64,000 nucleotides of DNA, taken from positions 674,359 through 738,358 of the forward strand of contig NZ_JADCKC010000003.1 of the NCBI RefSeq assembly GCF_014982805.1. Reading direction: 5' to 3'. The stretch comes from Gemmiger gallinarum. Its GTDB lineage: Bacteria > Bacillota > Clostridia > Oscillospirales > Ruminococcaceae. The notes beneath the pieces were generated by a model. It was not told where the DNA came from, ran no database searches, and worked only from the letters and a program-made list of their open reading frames with translations. Of the stretch, positions 63,460 through 64,000 are shown in pieces. A program made the translations under genes and the position numbers. Within the stretch, counting starts at the first letter, position 1, and each line of letters opens with the position of its first letter.

Positions 63460-63890
63460 CAGGCTTCCTCCAGTTGTGCAATGCGGCGGCGATGCCGCTC
63501 CTCCTCCGAGAACGGTGTATCCAGGAAGATGTCCACGATCTCCAGCGCCAGACCGGAACCGGTGACCAGCGCCCCCAACGCCAACACATTGACGTCGTTG
63601 TGCTGCCGGGTGGCCCGGGCGGAGAAGCAATCCCCGCACAGCGCGCAGCGGATGCCGGGCACCTTGTTGGCGGCGATGGAGATGCCGATGCCGGTGCTAC
63701 AGATGACGATGCCTTTTTCGCACTCGCCCGATGCCACGGCATGGGCCACCGCCTTGCCATAGACGGGGTAATCCACCGAAGCGGTAGAATCACAGCCGAA
63801 GTCCCGGTATTCCAGTCCGCGCTGCCGCAGGTGAGCCAAAATCTTCTGCTTGAGTTCGTATCCGCCGTGGTCGCAGCCGATGGCGATCAT
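63459..63890 (-). CDS. rpiB: Ribose-5-phosphate isomerase B
   Basis: RpiB/LacA-type isomerase of 143 residues converting ribose-5-P and ribulose-5-P. The motifs CDHGGYELK, CDSTASVDYPVYG, ICSTGIGISIAANKVPGIRCALC and RQHNDVNVLALG are diagnostic; the catalytic Cys of the ICsTGIG loop is present. It starts one base after the transketolase stop, behind GGAG, and overlaps rpe by one base. Some family members act on allose- or galactose-6-phosphate; the operon favours ribose. Confidence 0.93.
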   Translation of the reverse strand: MIAIGCDHGGYELKQKILAHLRQRGLEYRDFGCDSTASVDYPVYGKAVAHAVASGECEKGIVICSTGIGISIAANKVPGIRCALCGDCFSARATRQHNDVNVLALGALVTGSGLALEIVDIFLDTPFSEEERHRRRIAQLEEA

Positions 63891-63891
63891 C

Positions 63892-64000
63892 TTACACCAG
63901 CTCCTTTACAGCGGCGATGATGGCGTCGGAACGCAGGCCGAACTGCTCCAGCAGATCCCAGGCGGGGCCGGAGTGACCGAAAACGTCCTTCACGCCTACC
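63892..64000 (-). CDS. tkt: Transketolase, C-terminal end (partial)
   Basis: The last 36 codons of a gene entering from the right edge: VGVKDVFGHSGPAWDLLEQF followed by GLRSDAII and a stop at 63892-63894. The pattern D-x-FG-x-SG with LLEQFGL is the end of transketolase C-terminal domains. The operon order tkt-rpiB-rpe supports the call. Whether it is a full transketolase or a separate C-terminal subunit cannot be seen. Confidence 0.75.
   Translation of the reverse strand, partial: VGVKDVFGHSGPAWDLLEQFGLRSDAIIAAVKELV

Overview
The window looks like chromosome from a high-GC anaerobic Clostridia, most likely an Oscillospiraceae gut bacterium of the Subdoligranulum/Gemmiger/Faecalibacterium type. 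This placement is an inference from the strong GC bias (long antisense open frames everywhere), Gram-positive features (LPxTG surface protein, AGGAGG ribosome sites, lipoprotein solute-binding proteins), fermentative enzymes (D-lactate dehydrogenase, phosphoketolase, Nfn transhydrogenase) and gut-sugar catabolism. No rRNA, tRNA, CRISPR array or intact mobile element was seen.

Layout. 0-5 kb: end of an M3 oligopeptidase gene, an ABC-2 exporter pair and a GT-C-like membrane protein. 5-14 kb: housekeeping genes on the minus strand (DUF362 ferredoxin protein, NERD-like protein, birA, yfcE-type phosphodiesterase, rsmI, D-lactate dehydrogenase, metallophosphoesterase, nfnB-nfnA). 14-16.5 kb: a CitB/DcuR-type two-component pair with no obvious target beside it. 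16.7-23 kb: F-type ATP synthase operon in the order a, c, b, delta-alpha fusion, gamma, beta, epsilon. 23-26.5 kb: a CNNM/CorC-type protein behind a terminator-containing leader, then a siroheme sulfite/nitrite reductase. 26.5-31 kb: a DUF4956 - CotH kinase - VTC polyphosphate polymerase - PanE-like operon. 31.6-39.6 kb: a molybdenum island. Xanthine-dehydrogenase-type hydroxylase subunits lie on one strand. A FecCD-type (probable molybdate) ABC transporter, a short ModE-like regulator and an NTPase-MocA fusion run divergently from it. 39.7-43.3 kb: a 1208-residue fibro-slime/Cna-B surface protein ending in LPATG.

43.5-55.2 kb holds a LacI-controlled sugar locus. One arm has a solute-binding protein, two permeases, a class II aldolase, a TauE/SafE exporter and a SIS-domain protein. 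A second arm has a fucose-isomerase-fold protein and a PFK. A third arm is nagA. Near-identical operator-like palindromes lie at the promoters of all three arms. The enzyme set resembles N-acetylgalactosamine (Aga) catabolism, but the exporter and the isomerase are not explained by that pathway. A GT-C-like DUF6056 gene and a small AT-rich acquired island (XRE regulator, cysteine-rich KTR protein) follow. The window ends with a pentose block: phosphoketolase, araD, araA, then rpe (broken by one in-frame TAA), rpiB and the end of a transketolase gene.

The observations most worth a second look are the delta-alpha fusion of the ATP synthase, the LacI regulon and its unexplained members, the ModE-like operator at the molybdate transporter, a possible C-rich small RNA at about 31.3-31.4 kb, the attenuator-like leader of the CorC gene, the CotH/VTC operon, and the nonsense codon in rpe. 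All functional calls come from motif and family recognition by eye; no database search was run.
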